From: an uncultured Flavobacteriales bacterium
Lineage (GTDB): Bacteria; Bacteroidota; Bacteroidia; Flavobacteriales_D; Crocinitomicaceae
Reading direction: 5' to 3'
NCBI GenBank assembly: GCA_943789205.1
Contig: CALSTG010000001.1
Location: forward strand, 1,788,435-1,852,434
Length of the DNA stretch: 64,000 nt
Shown: positions 45,401-54,578 of the stretch, one piece after another
How positions within the stretch are numbered: the stretch's first letter is position 1
Layout of the letters: each line of letters begins with the position of its first letter
The notes under the pieces: model-generated
What the model was told of the DNA's origin: nothing
Seen by the model: only the letters and a program-made list of their open reading frames with translations
Databases searched by the model: none
Program-made: the position numbers and the translations under genes

Positions 45401-45793
45401 TGGCGTACCGTCAATAATTATAGGATCACTTTTATAAGTGATGCGTTCGATTGCCCCTACGCCATTTCCTGCTGCACTTCCGGAACCGCAATCTAGCATT
45501 GGAGGTGACCCAGGAACAACTGTGCAGGTTGGAGAGATGTCCTCACGTGAAACAAAATTCATAAGGATTGTATTCAGTGAAGGATGATTCCAAACGCGAA
45601 TATCTTCAGATATAATATTTACTTCGGCACCGTTACAATCCCTATAGAATACAAGCTGAAATTCATATGCATTACCACCACTACAACTCCAAGTGATTTC
45701 ACCGCCCATAACATGGGAAGCTCTCAGGCTACTGAATAGGCTCAGAAAAATAAGTATAGAAAATACTTTCAGCATATATAGAGAACGTAACAT
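42488..45793 (-). CDS. Large secreted protein with gliding-motility-associated C-terminal (T9SS type B) domain
   Basis: A 1101-aa surface protein. Start at the ATG 45791-45793 or the in-frame ATG 18 bases on (45775); the signal peptide (FSILIFLSLFSSLRASHVMG) fits both. The N-terminal region HVMGGEITWSC and YEFQLVFYRDCNG is the recurrent opening of many Bacteroidota type B cargo proteins. The middle holds several fibronectin-type III or Ig-like repeats with Tyr/Trp/Pro spacing (NPPTVNSMPNSGDYYHVY, SVAAFDSCETSS). The C-terminus is the type B sorting domain: IFIPNAFTPGGINPIF, IINRWGQLVFES and GWDGRIQSNGKRALNDVY. Probably an adhesin or gliding-related surface component; no enzymatic motif. Confidence 0.88.
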   Translation of the reverse strand: MLRSLYMLKVFSILIFLSLFSSLRASHVMGGEITWSCSGGNAYEFQLVFYRDCNGAEVNIISEDIRVWNHPSLNTILMNFVSREDISPTCTVVPGSPPMLDCGSGSAAGNGVGAIERITYKSDPIIIDGTPPEEGWIFTYENFSRSNAVSNLSNPSTFGITLAAKIFENQNNIAGSCTDSSPNFLQSPNFVTCAGSEYRYNMNAIDPDLDSLYFQFGVPYDYFPTGTYNPPTNPMPVPFEPGFTFNTPTPSTNLNANNIPATIDPSTGELVFTSFTIGNFNIKVTVQSFRGGVLIGEVEREIQVVVLPCSDNNEAPIITPPFAGGTFETTVSAGDLVDFDMIATDLDLLQNNEVQNVIISASGPMFGDAYTSSSGCDIEPCATLNNTPPIQAPQTATANFSWQTTCDHLVNQFGENADVIPYDFVFKVQDNFCQVPKITYATVRINVMNPGVIQAPEISCIQTDINGNRTLFWEPVSDPTGSFEGYSIYSIQNDFIDILTDINADNYTVSTSAFIQDYYLTVSSGCDGNTINYSDTISNIVLSLNNPGNGTAVLNWNPPTVNSMPNSGDYYHVYREYPSGTFNLIDSVPIGTHSYIDTIDVCSAFINYQITLPGTYCEYTSNITGDLYEDLLTPDIPTIFSVGIDTSSNEMLIEWNENLQEDTYGYVIYTFDDNGILFELDTVYGIGNNQYSYAIPFEDGPFSYSVAAFDSCETSSTPVTYQTSAKAPIHTSMIASSTVFMCEQEAVLNWSSYAGSTTEFYEIWSLSNGIWNLEEITEDTTVTIAVNANENYAIYINAIFTNGKNAFSSPTLFNVPVAGIPSFNYLKLATVEDGNIELYQYIDEEVGITEIIFQRREYNGAFLEIGRAEANEDIVFFLDEDAETSFQAWEYRTKYVDSCGEEGEYSNTAKTIFLEGEANDYDYINTLNWSEYLGFDGGIEEYALYRSINGYYDPTPIAFFSPGDENFIDDINGLGVQSKVCYRIEGAEFINTYNFNEVSSSNELCLTYSSKIFIPNAFTPGGINPIFIPVVSHIKPDTYHFTIINRWGQLVFESFDPTIGWDGRIQSNGKRALNDVYIYMLEVEDDEGNFIQKKGFVSLIE

Positions 45794-45832
45794 AATACGT
45801 AGTATTATAACGAGAGCTAGGAAATAAAGTTG

Positions 45833-47086
45833 CTATCCGGCAGAAATCACAGACATTTCTTCCCACTTCAAGTATTTTTGGGCCGTTTGCATGATTGTCT
45901 CTGCATCAATTGCATGAATTCTTTCTATATAATTATTGTAAAACGCGGTACTCATTTGGTACGATTCGACACTCAAAAATAAATCCATCATTGCATATGG
46001 ACCATCCGACATTTTTAAGAGTTGTCCAAGGAGATGGTTTTTAACCAATTGTAATTCCTTTGAGCCTACCTTTTCTTGTTGTAAGGTTGATATTTCTTTC
46101 TGTATTTCCAACAGAGTTGCTTTCAAGTGATTTGATCCAACTTCAGAACCGATAAGAAAATAACCTGAACCTCCTGTCTCAGCAATTGCTGTTCCTATTC
46201 CGTAGGTGTACCCTTTGTCCTCCCTGATGTTCTTCATTAAACGACTCCCAAAATAGTCACCTAGAATAGTGCTTAAAATGCTCATATCTAGGAAATCCTC
46301 ATGTTTTTTGTTAAACAGTGTTTTACCAATACGAATAGCAGTTTGTACGGCATCTTTTTTTTCAATATGAAATGCTCCAGGTTTATTGCAAAAACTATCA
46401 AGAAATGATAATGACTCAGAAATAATATGTGGTTCAATTAATCTTTTAATTACTTCAATATGATTTTCATTTAGCGCACCAACAATTGCTATTTTGAATA
46501 GTCCTTTTTGATAATATTTTTGATGAAAGGTTTTTAAATCATTTTGCTGTGTTGATTGGAAATCAATTTCTTCAGAAAGCTCAGCGTACCCCGTACCATG
46601 ATATATGTGTTGCTGAAATGACCGCTGCGCCAATACACTCACCCGATTCATATTAATCCTAAAGTTCTGTATTTTTTCAGCTTTAATTTCTTCAAACTCA
46701 TCCTCAGGGAAGCTCGCGTTTTGAATAGAATCAAAGAGAACCTTAAAAGCCTCAAGCATATTTTTCTTTAAGGCATAAAGTGAAATCATAACCCCTTCGT
46801 GGGATAGACCGATATCAAAAAAAGCACCTAAATCATCTAGTCGGCTATGTATTTCTGTTGATTGCATAGACTTTGTACCCGATAAAAGCATCGATGAGGT
46901 CATACTTACAGTTGCATTTTTTCCATTGCGAAGCCCTGCATTAAAGTAAAGATCAATGCGTGTTGTCTCGTTGGGGACCTTTCCCATCCATAATAGGTTT
47001 GTCTGCTTATTAAGCTTATGTGCCTCAGGAGCTATGAACGAAACAGCACCTATTTTATTGGTTTTTGGAGCGGTTTTTCGATTCAT
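45833..47086 (-). CDS. M16-family peptidase-like protein, non-catalytic partner
   Basis: A 417-aa insulinase/M16-like subunit without the HxxEH zinc motif: the corresponding helix reads LLSGTKSMQSTEIHSRLDDL. It retains the R/Y pair region of the C-terminal half (RLMKNIREDKGYTYGIGTA), which typically helps form the substrate chamber in the partner of a catalytic M16. It overlaps the catalytic gene by four bases, so the two subunits are translationally coupled and expected to form a heterodimer. Both lack signal peptides, so a cytosolic or cytoplasm-facing role is likely. Confidence 0.88.
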   Translation of the reverse strand: MNRKTAPKTNKIGAVSFIAPEAHKLNKQTNLLWMGKVPNETTRIDLYFNAGLRNGKNATVSMTSSMLLSGTKSMQSTEIHSRLDDLGAFFDIGLSHEGVMISLYALKKNMLEAFKVLFDSIQNASFPEDEFEEIKAEKIQNFRINMNRVSVLAQRSFQQHIYHGTGYAELSEEIDFQSTQQNDLKTFHQKYYQKGLFKIAIVGALNENHIEVIKRLIEPHIISESLSFLDSFCNKPGAFHIEKKDAVQTAIRIGKTLFNKKHEDFLDMSILSTILGDYFGSRLMKNIREDKGYTYGIGTAIAETGGSGYFLIGSEVGSNHLKATLLEIQKEISTLQQEKVGSKELQLVKNHLLGQLLKMSDGPYAMMDLFLSVESYQMSTAFYNNYIERIHAIDAETIMQTAQKYLKWEEMSVISAG

Positions 47087-48321
47087 TTAGATTTGTTGAT
47101 TTTTAGTAAAGAACAATTTTCCTTTTTAAGGATTGACTGGGCAAACTTTAAAATATCATTATTTTCAATTTGGTTGTAAATTTCAATCTCCTCATTAATA
47201 CCATTGGCATCTCCGAGCAATTCAAATAGTGATAAACTTATGGAGCGGTTCAATAATCCTTGTTCCTGAAATGCCTTTGCAGTACTTAATTTATTTTTCA
47301 ATGAATTAAGTTTACGCTCTGTGAATCCGGAATCTTTTATTTCATTTAATTTTTCCCAAAGTGCCGAATCTAAAGTTTCAAAGTCAACACCATCTGAGAG
47401 TTTTCCCGATATCAAAAACAATCCATGATCATGGGAGCCCGTAATAAATGCATTGATTTCGGACACCAGGCCTTTTTCTTTTTTGAGGCTAATATTTAGA
47501 AGGGAGGACTGGTCCTTTCCAATTGCGTCACTCAAAAAGTCCCCTAGATAGTATCCAATATTTTTTCGTTCTGACATTTTAAAAGCATAATAAAATGCGT
47601 CTGCCGGAACGTCTCTATCAATTGACTTTTCTCTAAAGTTTTTTTGTTCAGGTTCAAGTGGAAGTAATCTGGCTGGTTTCAATCCTCCTGGAATAGCCCC
47701 ATAGTACTTCTCAACAAGTGCCTTGATTTCTGTGGTGTCAAAACTTCCTGATATACATAAAATCGCATTCGCAGGACAGTAATATTTATTGAAAAAATCT
47801 TTTACGTCTTGCATAACAGCATTTTCTATATGCGCAATGTCCTTTCCTATAGTTGCCCATTTATATGGATGTTTTTGATATGCTAGGGGACGGAGCTCTA
47901 ACCAAACATCACCGTATGGCTGGTTTAGGTATCGCTGTTTAAATTCTTCTATTACTACGTTTCTTTGAACCTCTAAACTTTTTTCTGTAAACGCTAAAGA
48001 GAGCATTCTATCGCTTTCAAGCCACAATGCCGTCTCAATATTATTAGCCGGAATTATTTCATAGTAATTGGTTAAATCATTACTTGTAAATGCATTGCTT
48101 TCCCCTCCTGCTTTTTGTAGCTCCTGATCAAAATCTCCCACATTTATTGAACCGCCAAACATTAGGTGTTCGAAAAGATGTGCGAATCCAGTTTTCTGCT
48201 CGTTTTCATCACGCGCACCGACATCGTATAGGGTGTTTACAACAGCCATTGGAGTGGTCGGGTCATGATGTAAAATTACAGTCAAGCCATTTTTCAGCTT
48301 ATATCTTTCAAATTCAATCAT
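47083..48321 (-). CDS. M16-family zinc peptidase, catalytic subunit
   Basis: A 412-aa M16 (pitrilysin-type) peptidase subunit. The inverted zinc motif is His48-Leu-Phe-Glu51-His52 in TGFAHLFEHLMFGGS, with the third ligand Glu in NVVIEEFKQRY about 75 residues later. Partner-side residues are supplied by the following gene, which overlaps by four bases. It follows the FabK-like gene by four bases and is probably co-transcribed with it. Processing of small peptides is the general activity of the family; no specific substrate can be named. Confidence 0.93.
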   Translation of the reverse strand: MIEFERYKLKNGLTVILHHDPTTPMAVVNTLYDVGARDENEQKTGFAHLFEHLMFGGSINVGDFDQELQKAGGESNAFTSNDLTNYYEIIPANNIETALWLESDRMLSLAFTEKSLEVQRNVVIEEFKQRYLNQPYGDVWLELRPLAYQKHPYKWATIGKDIAHIENAVMQDVKDFFNKYYCPANAILCISGSFDTTEIKALVEKYYGAIPGGLKPARLLPLEPEQKNFREKSIDRDVPADAFYYAFKMSERKNIGYYLGDFLSDAIGKDQSSLLNISLKKEKGLVSEINAFITGSHDHGLFLISGKLSDGVDFETLDSALWEKLNEIKDSGFTERKLNSLKNKLSTAKAFQEQGLLNRSISLSLFELLGDANGINEEIEIYNQIENNDILKFAQSILKKENCSLLKINKSK

Positions 48322-48325
48322 TAGC

Positions 48326-49273
48326 TTATAGTGAGGTATTTGTTATTTTATTTTTTGCATCATTAAATTCTAAAATCAAGGATTTAATGATTTCTTCTGC
48401 GCTCATTAAATGATCAAGAATACCAGCAACTTGACCAATTTCTAACTCTCCCTCTACCAAGTCTCCTTCAAACATTCCTTTTTTTGCACGACCTCTCCCA
48501 AGTAAATTGTGAAGGTCTTCTTTAGATGCATTATTAGCATAAGCTTCTTTGACACTGTCATAGAAACTATTTTTTAGTAATCTAACTGGTGTTAGCTCTT
48601 TTAAAGTGAGCTCTGTGTCTCCTTCTTTTGCTTTTAGGACCGCATTTTTAAAATTATCATGTGCGCTAGATTCAATACAAGCGACAAACCGACTCCCAAT
48701 TTGAAAACCTTCAGCCCCTAGTGCCATGCATGCGGCAATAGCTTGTCCTGTTGCAATACCACCCGCAGCAATAAGGGGTATCGTAATATCTTTCCTAACC
48801 GAAGGGATTAAACATAAGGTTGTTGTTTCATCTCTTCCATTATGCCCTCCAGCTTCGAATCCTTCGGCCACAATAGCGTCTACTCCGGCTTCTTGGGCTT
48901 TTTTTGCGAATTTTAGACTTGAAACAACGTGAACGACAATGATGCCCTCGTTCTGCAGTCGCGATGTATATGTTTTAGGATTTCCAGCTGAAGTAAAAAC
49001 AATTGGTACCTTATGCTTAATGATTGTTTGGATATGTTCCTCGATATTAGGGTAAAGCATAGGTAAATTAACTGCGAATGGTTTAGTTGTGTTTGCTTTA
49101 CATTTTTTGATGTGAAGGTCTAAAACATCCGGATACATCGAACCTGAACCAATAATGCCTAAACATCCGGCATTAGAAACAGCAGAGGCAAGTTCCCAAC
49201 CTGAGCACCAAATCATTCCTGCTTGTATAATTGGATAATCAATATTGAAAAGCTGCGTAATCCTATTTTTCAT
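48326..49273 (-). CDS. FMN-dependent nitronate monooxygenase / FabK-like enoyl reductase
   Basis: A 315-aa TIM-barrel flavoprotein. The ATG at 49271-49273 is chosen (MKNRITQLFNIDYPIIQAGM); a TTG seven codons upstream is possible. Flavin-site landmarks: PIIQAGMIWCSG, AVNLPML, IVAEGFEAGGHNGRDETTT, IPLIAAGGIATGQAIAACMA and LGAEGFQIGSRF. This pattern is shared by nitronate monooxygenases (2-nitropropane dioxygenase family) and the flavin-dependent enoyl-ACP reductase FabK, and the two cannot be told apart here. The catalytic His candidate is in AGGHNGRD. It is the first gene of the run leading to the M16 pair. Confidence 0.85.
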   Translation of the reverse strand: MKNRITQLFNIDYPIIQAGMIWCSGWELASAVSNAGCLGIIGSGSMYPDVLDLHIKKCKANTTKPFAVNLPMLYPNIEEHIQTIIKHKVPIVFTSAGNPKTYTSRLQNEGIIVVHVVSSLKFAKKAQEAGVDAIVAEGFEAGGHNGRDETTTLCLIPSVRKDITIPLIAAGGIATGQAIAACMALGAEGFQIGSRFVACIESSAHDNFKNAVLKAKEGDTELTLKELTPVRLLKNSFYDSVKEAYANNASKEDLHNLLGRGRAKKGMFEGDLVEGELEIGQVAGILDHLMSAEEIIKSLILEFNDAKNKITNTSL

Positions 49274-49393
49274 ATCAAATGGTTTGACGTTCAAGCGAAT
49301 TTAGAAATTATAATGTTTATAGTGCGGTTAAAGGGTTTTTTTAAACTAAATTTTTAACGTAAATTGTGTATCTTAGAGTAGATAAATCATGTT

Positions 49394-52300
49394 ATGAAAA
49401 TTCATTTCTTTTTTGGAATTCTTTTTAGTCTTTGTATAGTTCCTTGCTGGAGTCAGGAAGTAGCTTCAATTCAACGTGAGCATCATCATGAGCATCACCA
49501 AAATTCTAATCCAGCTTTAATTGAAAATAAAGGGCAATGGCCGCAAGGCGTACTTTTTCAGTCTCCAATGGAGGGTGGTAAGGTTTGGGTCCAACAGCAT
49601 AAATTTATTTATCATTTGCAGGATTTTTCCGCAATGCACAAAGCACATGCAAATCCGTTGTTAACTATTCCTGAAGAGGCATTGGCAATGCAAGAGCTTA
49701 TTCATTTGAATTTTATAGGTAGTCAGCAAACAAATGAAATCTCGACTTCAGAGCCTAGTGCACATTACTACAATTTCCTAAAAGGCAACGACCCAAATAA
49801 ATGGGCGCGTAATGTTCATGCTTTTGACGAAGTGTCCATAAAAGATTTTTACTCAGGAATTGATCTTAAAGTGATTAACAAAGAGCATCAGTTTAAATAT
49901 GAATTCGTTGTATCTCCAGGTGCTGATGTTTCTCAAGTTGCACTTCAGTATGTGGGGCAAAAAAACCTTACAATTAATACCGCTGGTGACATAGAGATTG
50001 AAACAAAACTTGGAATTATTTATGAAGAGCACCCTTATGCATTTCAGTATATTGATGGTGTAAAAAAACAAGTACCATGTTCTTTTAAAATGAATTCAGA
50101 TGGATTGGTTCGTTTTGAATTGGGCGTATTTAATCCAAATATCCAATTGGTAATTGACCCTGTTTTGATTTTCGCCACATACAATGGTGCCAATGCCGAT
50201 AATTTCGGAATGACGGCAACATATGGCTACGATGGGACAGCTTATTCAGGAGGCACGGTATACGGGAATGATTATCCAACCCCGGATAATGGTGCCTATG
50301 ATATCAATTCCAACTTCACAGTTCCAAATGGACCTATGGGAATAACAGATGTCTTTGTAAGTAAATTTAATGAGGATGGTAATCAGATGTTATGGAGTAC
50401 ATTTTTAGGTGGTGGTAACAATAACCAAGGTACAGAAACAGCCCACAGTATGATATGTGACGAAAACAACAATCTTTACCTTTTTGGTTCTACTTCTAGT
50501 TCAGACTTCCCAACAAGTGTAGGTGCTTACAATACAAACCATAATGGCGGTGTTTTGGGTTATGATTTTGGAAGTACCGGTGTCAACCATGCTTCTTTTG
50601 GAATTGATTTATACGTTTCAAAACTGAGTGCGGATGGAACAAATTTACTAGGTTCTACCTATGTGGGTGGCTCAGGAAATGATGGTGTAAATTATAATGC
50701 AACAAATTTTGGAGCCTTCACGGATTTGACGAGTAATTACGGAGATAATTTTAGAGGAGAGATAATGCTTGATGATGCCAATAATGTTATAGTCGCCTCA
50801 TGTACGCATTCAAATGATTTCCCTGTAGTTAATGCAATTCAAAATTCGAATGCCGGTGCCCAAGATGGAACTGTTTTTAAATTATCTGCTGATTTTTCGC
50901 AGCTCCTATTTTCAACCTACTATGGAGGTAGTGAAAATGACGCATGCTACTCGGTTAAGGTTGACGAATCAGACAATCTTATTTTTGCAGGAGGAACCAA
51001 ATCAATCAATCTGCCGGGAATGGGAATAGGATATCAAAACAATTATGGTGGTGGAATCGCAGATGGCTTTGTTGTGAAGACCCCCCCTTCTGGTAGCTCA
51101 ATTACGAGTGCCAGCTATATTGGAATGGGACAGTATGACCAAGTTTTCTTTGTAGAAATTGATAGGGTTAATAATGTGTTTTTACTTGGGCAATCTGTCG
51201 GAGGAACCTTTCCCGTGAATAATGCGGCATTTTCGAACGGCGCGAGCAGTAACTTCATTATTAAATTGGACTCTAACCTCACCACCAACGTAGCTTCCAC
51301 TCGATTTGGCAATGGTAGTGCGAATATTCACATTTCACCTACTGCATTTTTGGTGGATAATTGCGGAAATATTTATGTATCAGGTTGGGGGGCAGACCTC
51401 CTGCAATCCACGCCATTAAATGGAATGCCTGTAACAACTGATGCTTTTCAACAAAACCCACCAAATGGTTTTGATTTTTATTTGATGGTAATGTATGCTG
51501 ATTTTTCTGATATACTTTATGGTTCTTACTTGGGTGGAGCGGTTTCCCGGGAACATGTAGACGGAGGGACATCTCGATTCGATAAAAATGGAATTGTTTA
51601 TCAATCAGTTTGTGGAGGATGTGGTGGAAATAGTGATTTCCCAACTACGGCGAATGCGTGGTCTGCAAATAATAACAGTACAAATTGTAACAATCTCATT
51701 TTTAAATTTGATTCGGGAATACTTCCTGTTGCAGACTTTACCGTTGATCAAACAACGGGATGTAATGATTTCACAGTGACATTTGATAATGTGTCATCTG
51801 ATAGTGATACTTATTTGTGGGATTTTGGAGATGGGATTTTAGATTCAACAACATATAATCCAGTCATTACTTACACAGAATCAGGAATCTATCAAGTTAA
51901 TCTTTTTGTCACCGATAGTGTTTGTCAGTTGACGGATACCGCACAAATCACGGTGGTGGTGGTTGATTCTGTACTACTTGATGTTCCTAATCAAATCAGT
52001 GTTTGTGATAATGTTCCTTTTGATTTGGTTGCGAACACCTTTGGAACTGCAAATCAGTTTGTATGGTCTGCCAATCCTGATTTTTCAAATCCCTTAAATA
52101 ATCCTCAAGATTCTTCTGTCACAGTTTCTTCGGATGGGACTTATTATATCTCAGCAGGGAATGGTTTGTGTTCCTCACAAGACACGATTCAGGTGCTGTT
52201 TGATGCTTCACCAGAGGCGTCGTTCATTATTCCAGATGATGTTGGCTGCGCGCCATTTGATGTGTCTTTTACAAATGAGTCCATTCAAACTGATTACTTT

Positions 52301-53458
52301 TTATGGGACTTTGGAAATGGAACCGTAGATTCTCTAAACTTTGATGGTAATACACAGTATGTACAACCTGGCGTTTATACAGTAAGTTTGTACATCTTTG
52401 ACTCTTTATGCCCAGCCTCTGATACGACCTTTGCAACAGTTACTGTATTACCTGATATCACAATTTCTGGAATGGACTCTGTTTCATTGTGCGAAGGTGA
52501 TGTCACCCTTACTGCGAATAGTGAAGGGACAGCCTCTGTTTTTGAATGGTCTTCAAATCCTGCTTTTTCAGATATCCTAAATCCCTCTGGAGACTCATCA
52601 ATTATCGTTTCTCTTTCTGGGATGTATTACATTCAATTAAGCAATGCAGAGTGCGCGTTGATTGATTCGGTATATGTATCTTTTATCAATCCAGATATTT
52701 CGCTCACCGGCATTGACTCAATTTGTCTCTATGATTTTTCTGAAGTTTTTGTTGAAAACCTTAATCCAGAAATAGAATACACATATGTCTGGGAACCAAA
52801 CAGTATTATAGTTTCAAATAATGAGGATATGATTCAGGTTCAACCATTAAGTTCACAATATGTTTATGTTACTGCAACCTCTTCAGAAAATTGTGTTGCA
52901 GAGGATTCTATTTTTATCAATGTGACAAATATTGACTCTTCATTAGTTATTGCAAGTGCTTCTGAATATGCTGTTCCAGAGGGTGCAACGATAACTTTGT
53001 TTGGTTCTCCTTCAGGTTTATTGTCTTATCAATGGACACCAGAAACAGGGTTGAATGCACCTACAAATCAACAAACAGATGCGTTAATCAATGAGGATAT
53101 CATATATACACTTTCTGTTTCTGATGGGATTTGCACGCGTGAAGATACCGTAGAAATAAAGGTATATGAAATTATTTGTGAGGATCCTTTTGTTTTTGTG
53201 CCCAACGCATTTTCTCCAAATAACGACAATAACAATGATGTTTTGTATGTTCGTGGTTTATACATTGAAAAAGTAATTTTTAGGGTGTTTGATCGCTGGG
53301 GTGAAATGGTATTTGAGTCATTAGATGTCTCTCAAGGCTGGGATGGTACTTTTAGAAACAAATTATTACAACCAGATGTTTATGATTATTACCTGGACGT
53401 TACATGTGTAGGTGGATTAAAATCAATAGTGAAAGGAAACGTAACTTTAATGAGGTAG
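49394..53458 (+). CDS. Giant secreted protein with SBBP-type beta-propeller, PKD repeats and T9SS type B sorting domain
   Basis: A 1354-aa surface protein. A signal peptide (FFFGILFSLCIVPCWSQ) precedes a His-rich short stretch (EHHHEHHQ) and a DUF7948-like region (ENKGQWPQGVLFQSPMEGG). Residues about 265-780 contain repeated blades of the SBBP propeller type, each with a F.ST..GG....D pattern (STFLGGGNNNQ, STYVGGSGNDG, STYYGGSENDAC, GSYLGGAV). Two PKD domains follow (DTYLWDFGDGILDSTTYN, DYFLWDFGNGTVDSLNFD) and a type B sorting domain (FVPNAFSPNNDNNNDVLYV, FRVFDRWGEMVFES) ends it. Its stop is one base before the M42 peptidase start. Function unknown; adhesion is plausible. Confidence 0.9.
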   Translation: MKIHFFFGILFSLCIVPCWSQEVASIQREHHHEHHQNSNPALIENKGQWPQGVLFQSPMEGGKVWVQQHKFIYHLQDFSAMHKAHANPLLTIPEEALAMQELIHLNFIGSQQTNEISTSEPSAHYYNFLKGNDPNKWARNVHAFDEVSIKDFYSGIDLKVINKEHQFKYEFVVSPGADVSQVALQYVGQKNLTINTAGDIEIETKLGIIYEEHPYAFQYIDGVKKQVPCSFKMNSDGLVRFELGVFNPNIQLVIDPVLIFATYNGANADNFGMTATYGYDGTAYSGGTVYGNDYPTPDNGAYDINSNFTVPNGPMGITDVFVSKFNEDGNQMLWSTFLGGGNNNQGTETAHSMICDENNNLYLFGSTSSSDFPTSVGAYNTNHNGGVLGYDFGSTGVNHASFGIDLYVSKLSADGTNLLGSTYVGGSGNDGVNYNATNFGAFTDLTSNYGDNFRGEIMLDDANNVIVASCTHSNDFPVVNAIQNSNAGAQDGTVFKLSADFSQLLFSTYYGGSENDACYSVKVDESDNLIFAGGTKSINLPGMGIGYQNNYGGGIADGFVVKTPPSGSSITSASYIGMGQYDQVFFVEIDRVNNVFLLGQSVGGTFPVNNAAFSNGASSNFIIKLDSNLTTNVASTRFGNGSANIHISPTAFLVDNCGNIYVSGWGADLLQSTPLNGMPVTTDAFQQNPPNGFDFYLMVMYADFSDILYGSYLGGAVSREHVDGGTSRFDKNGIVYQSVCGGCGGNSDFPTTANAWSANNNSTNCNNLIFKFDSGILPVADFTVDQTTGCNDFTVTFDNVSSDSDTYLWDFGDGILDSTTYNPVITYTESGIYQVNLFVTDSVCQLTDTAQITVVVVDSVLLDVPNQISVCDNVPFDLVANTFGTANQFVWSANPDFSNPLNNPQDSSVTVSSDGTYYISAGNGLCSSQDTIQVLFDASPEASFIIPDDVGCAPFDVSFTNESIQTDYFLWDFGNGTVDSLNFDGNTQYVQPGVYTVSLYIFDSLCPASDTTFATVTVLPDITISGMDSVSLCEGDVTLTANSEGTASVFEWSSNPAFSDILNPSGDSSIIVSLSGMYYIQLSNAECALIDSVYVSFINPDISLTGIDSICLYDFSEVFVENLNPEIEYTYVWEPNSIIVSNNEDMIQVQPLSSQYVYVTATSSENCVAEDSIFINVTNIDSSLVIASASEYAVPEGATITLFGSPSGLLSYQWTPETGLNAPTNQQTDALINEDIIYTLSVSDGICTREDTVEIKVYEIICEDPFVFVPNAFSPNNDNNNDVLYVRGLYIEKVIFRVFDRWGEMVFESLDVSQGWDGTFRNKLLQPDVYDYYLDVTCVGGLKSIVKGNVTLMR

Positions 53459-53459
53459 A

Positions 53460-54539
53460 ATGAAAAAAATTATTACAAAAAAATCAGAAAATTTTCTAGA
53501 AAAGTATCTTAACAATCCGAGCCCCACAGGGTTCGAATCTGAAGGGCAAAAACTATGGTTGGAATATATGAAGCCATATGTTGATGATTATTTAACGGAT
53601 AATTATGGAAGTGTTGCAGGGATTATTAATCCTGGTAAAAAATACAAGGTAGTAATTGAAGCCCATGCGGATGAAATCTCTTGGTTTGTTCATTATATAA
53701 CCAAAGATGGGTTTATTTACCTAATGCGAAATGGTGGTTCAGACCATATGATTGCTCCTTCTAAGAGGGTAAATATTCATACAGAGGATGGTCCAGTAAA
53801 AGCAGTTTTTGGTTGGCCAGCGATCCATATGCGCAAGGGTAAAGAAGAAACGCCAAGCATGAAGAATATATTTTTGGACTGTGGTTGCTCTAGTAAAGAG
53901 GAAGTTGAGGCATTAGGTGTGCATGTTGGTTGTGTGGCCACTTTTGAGGATGAGTTCATGATTTTAAATAAAAATAAGTACGTCGGAAGAGCTCTTGATA
54001 ATAGAATGGGCGGCTTTATGATCGCAGAGGTTGCTAGATTACTTAAAGAATCAAAAACTAAATTACCTTTCACGCTGTATGTAGTAAATTCAGTTCAAGA
54101 GGAGATAGGTTTGCGAGGAGCTCAAATGATTGCCGAACGTATCAAACCAGACGTTGCGCTGGTTACTGATGTTTGTCATGACACCAATACCCCAATGGTA
54201 AGTAAAATAGAAAATGGGGATCTTAAGTCAGGACTAGGGCCTGTTTTAACTTACGGGCCAGCTGTACAAAATAATTTCTTAAAGCAAATATTTAAGACTG
54301 CTGAGAAAAATAAAATTCCATTTCAGCGTGCTGTTGTATCTCGCTCAACAGGAACTGATACGGATGCTTTTGCCTATTCAAATGAAGGTGTCACAAGTGC
54401 GCTGATATCACTCCCTTTACGTTACATGCATACCACTGTTGAAATGGTTCATAAGGATGATGTAGAGAATAGTATTCGTATGATTATCGAAACTATAAAA
54501 TCTATAAAGGCAGGGCAAGACTTTAGATATTTGAAGTAG
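53460..54539 (+). CDS. M42-family glutamyl/leucyl-type aminopeptidase
   Basis: A 359-aa cytosolic aminopeptidase of the M42 (TET-like, cellulase M) family. Co-catalytic metal ligands are recognisable: His in VVIEAHADEISWFV, Asp in GRALDNRMGGFM, the Glu pair in NSVQEEIGLRGAQM, Asp in LVTDVCHDTNTP and His in LRYMHTTVEMV near the C-terminus. It belongs to the self-assembling peptidases that finish degradation of short peptides. The gene starts one base after the stop of the giant secreted protein, probably by read-through transcription only. It is complete. Confidence 0.93.
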   Translation: MKKIITKKSENFLEKYLNNPSPTGFESEGQKLWLEYMKPYVDDYLTDNYGSVAGIINPGKKYKVVIEAHADEISWFVHYITKDGFIYLMRNGGSDHMIAPSKRVNIHTEDGPVKAVFGWPAIHMRKGKEETPSMKNIFLDCGCSSKEEVEALGVHVGCVATFEDEFMILNKNKYVGRALDNRMGGFMIAEVARLLKESKTKLPFTLYVVNSVQEEIGLRGAQMIAERIKPDVALVTDVCHDTNTPMVSKIENGDLKSGLGPVLTYGPAVQNNFLKQIFKTAEKNKIPFQRAVVSRSTGTDTDAFAYSNEGVTSALISLPLRYMHTTVEMVHKDDVENSIRMIIETIKSIKAGQDFRYLK

Positions 54540-54578
54540 CACATTATCTCACTGATAAAAGGTATTATAAAATAATTC

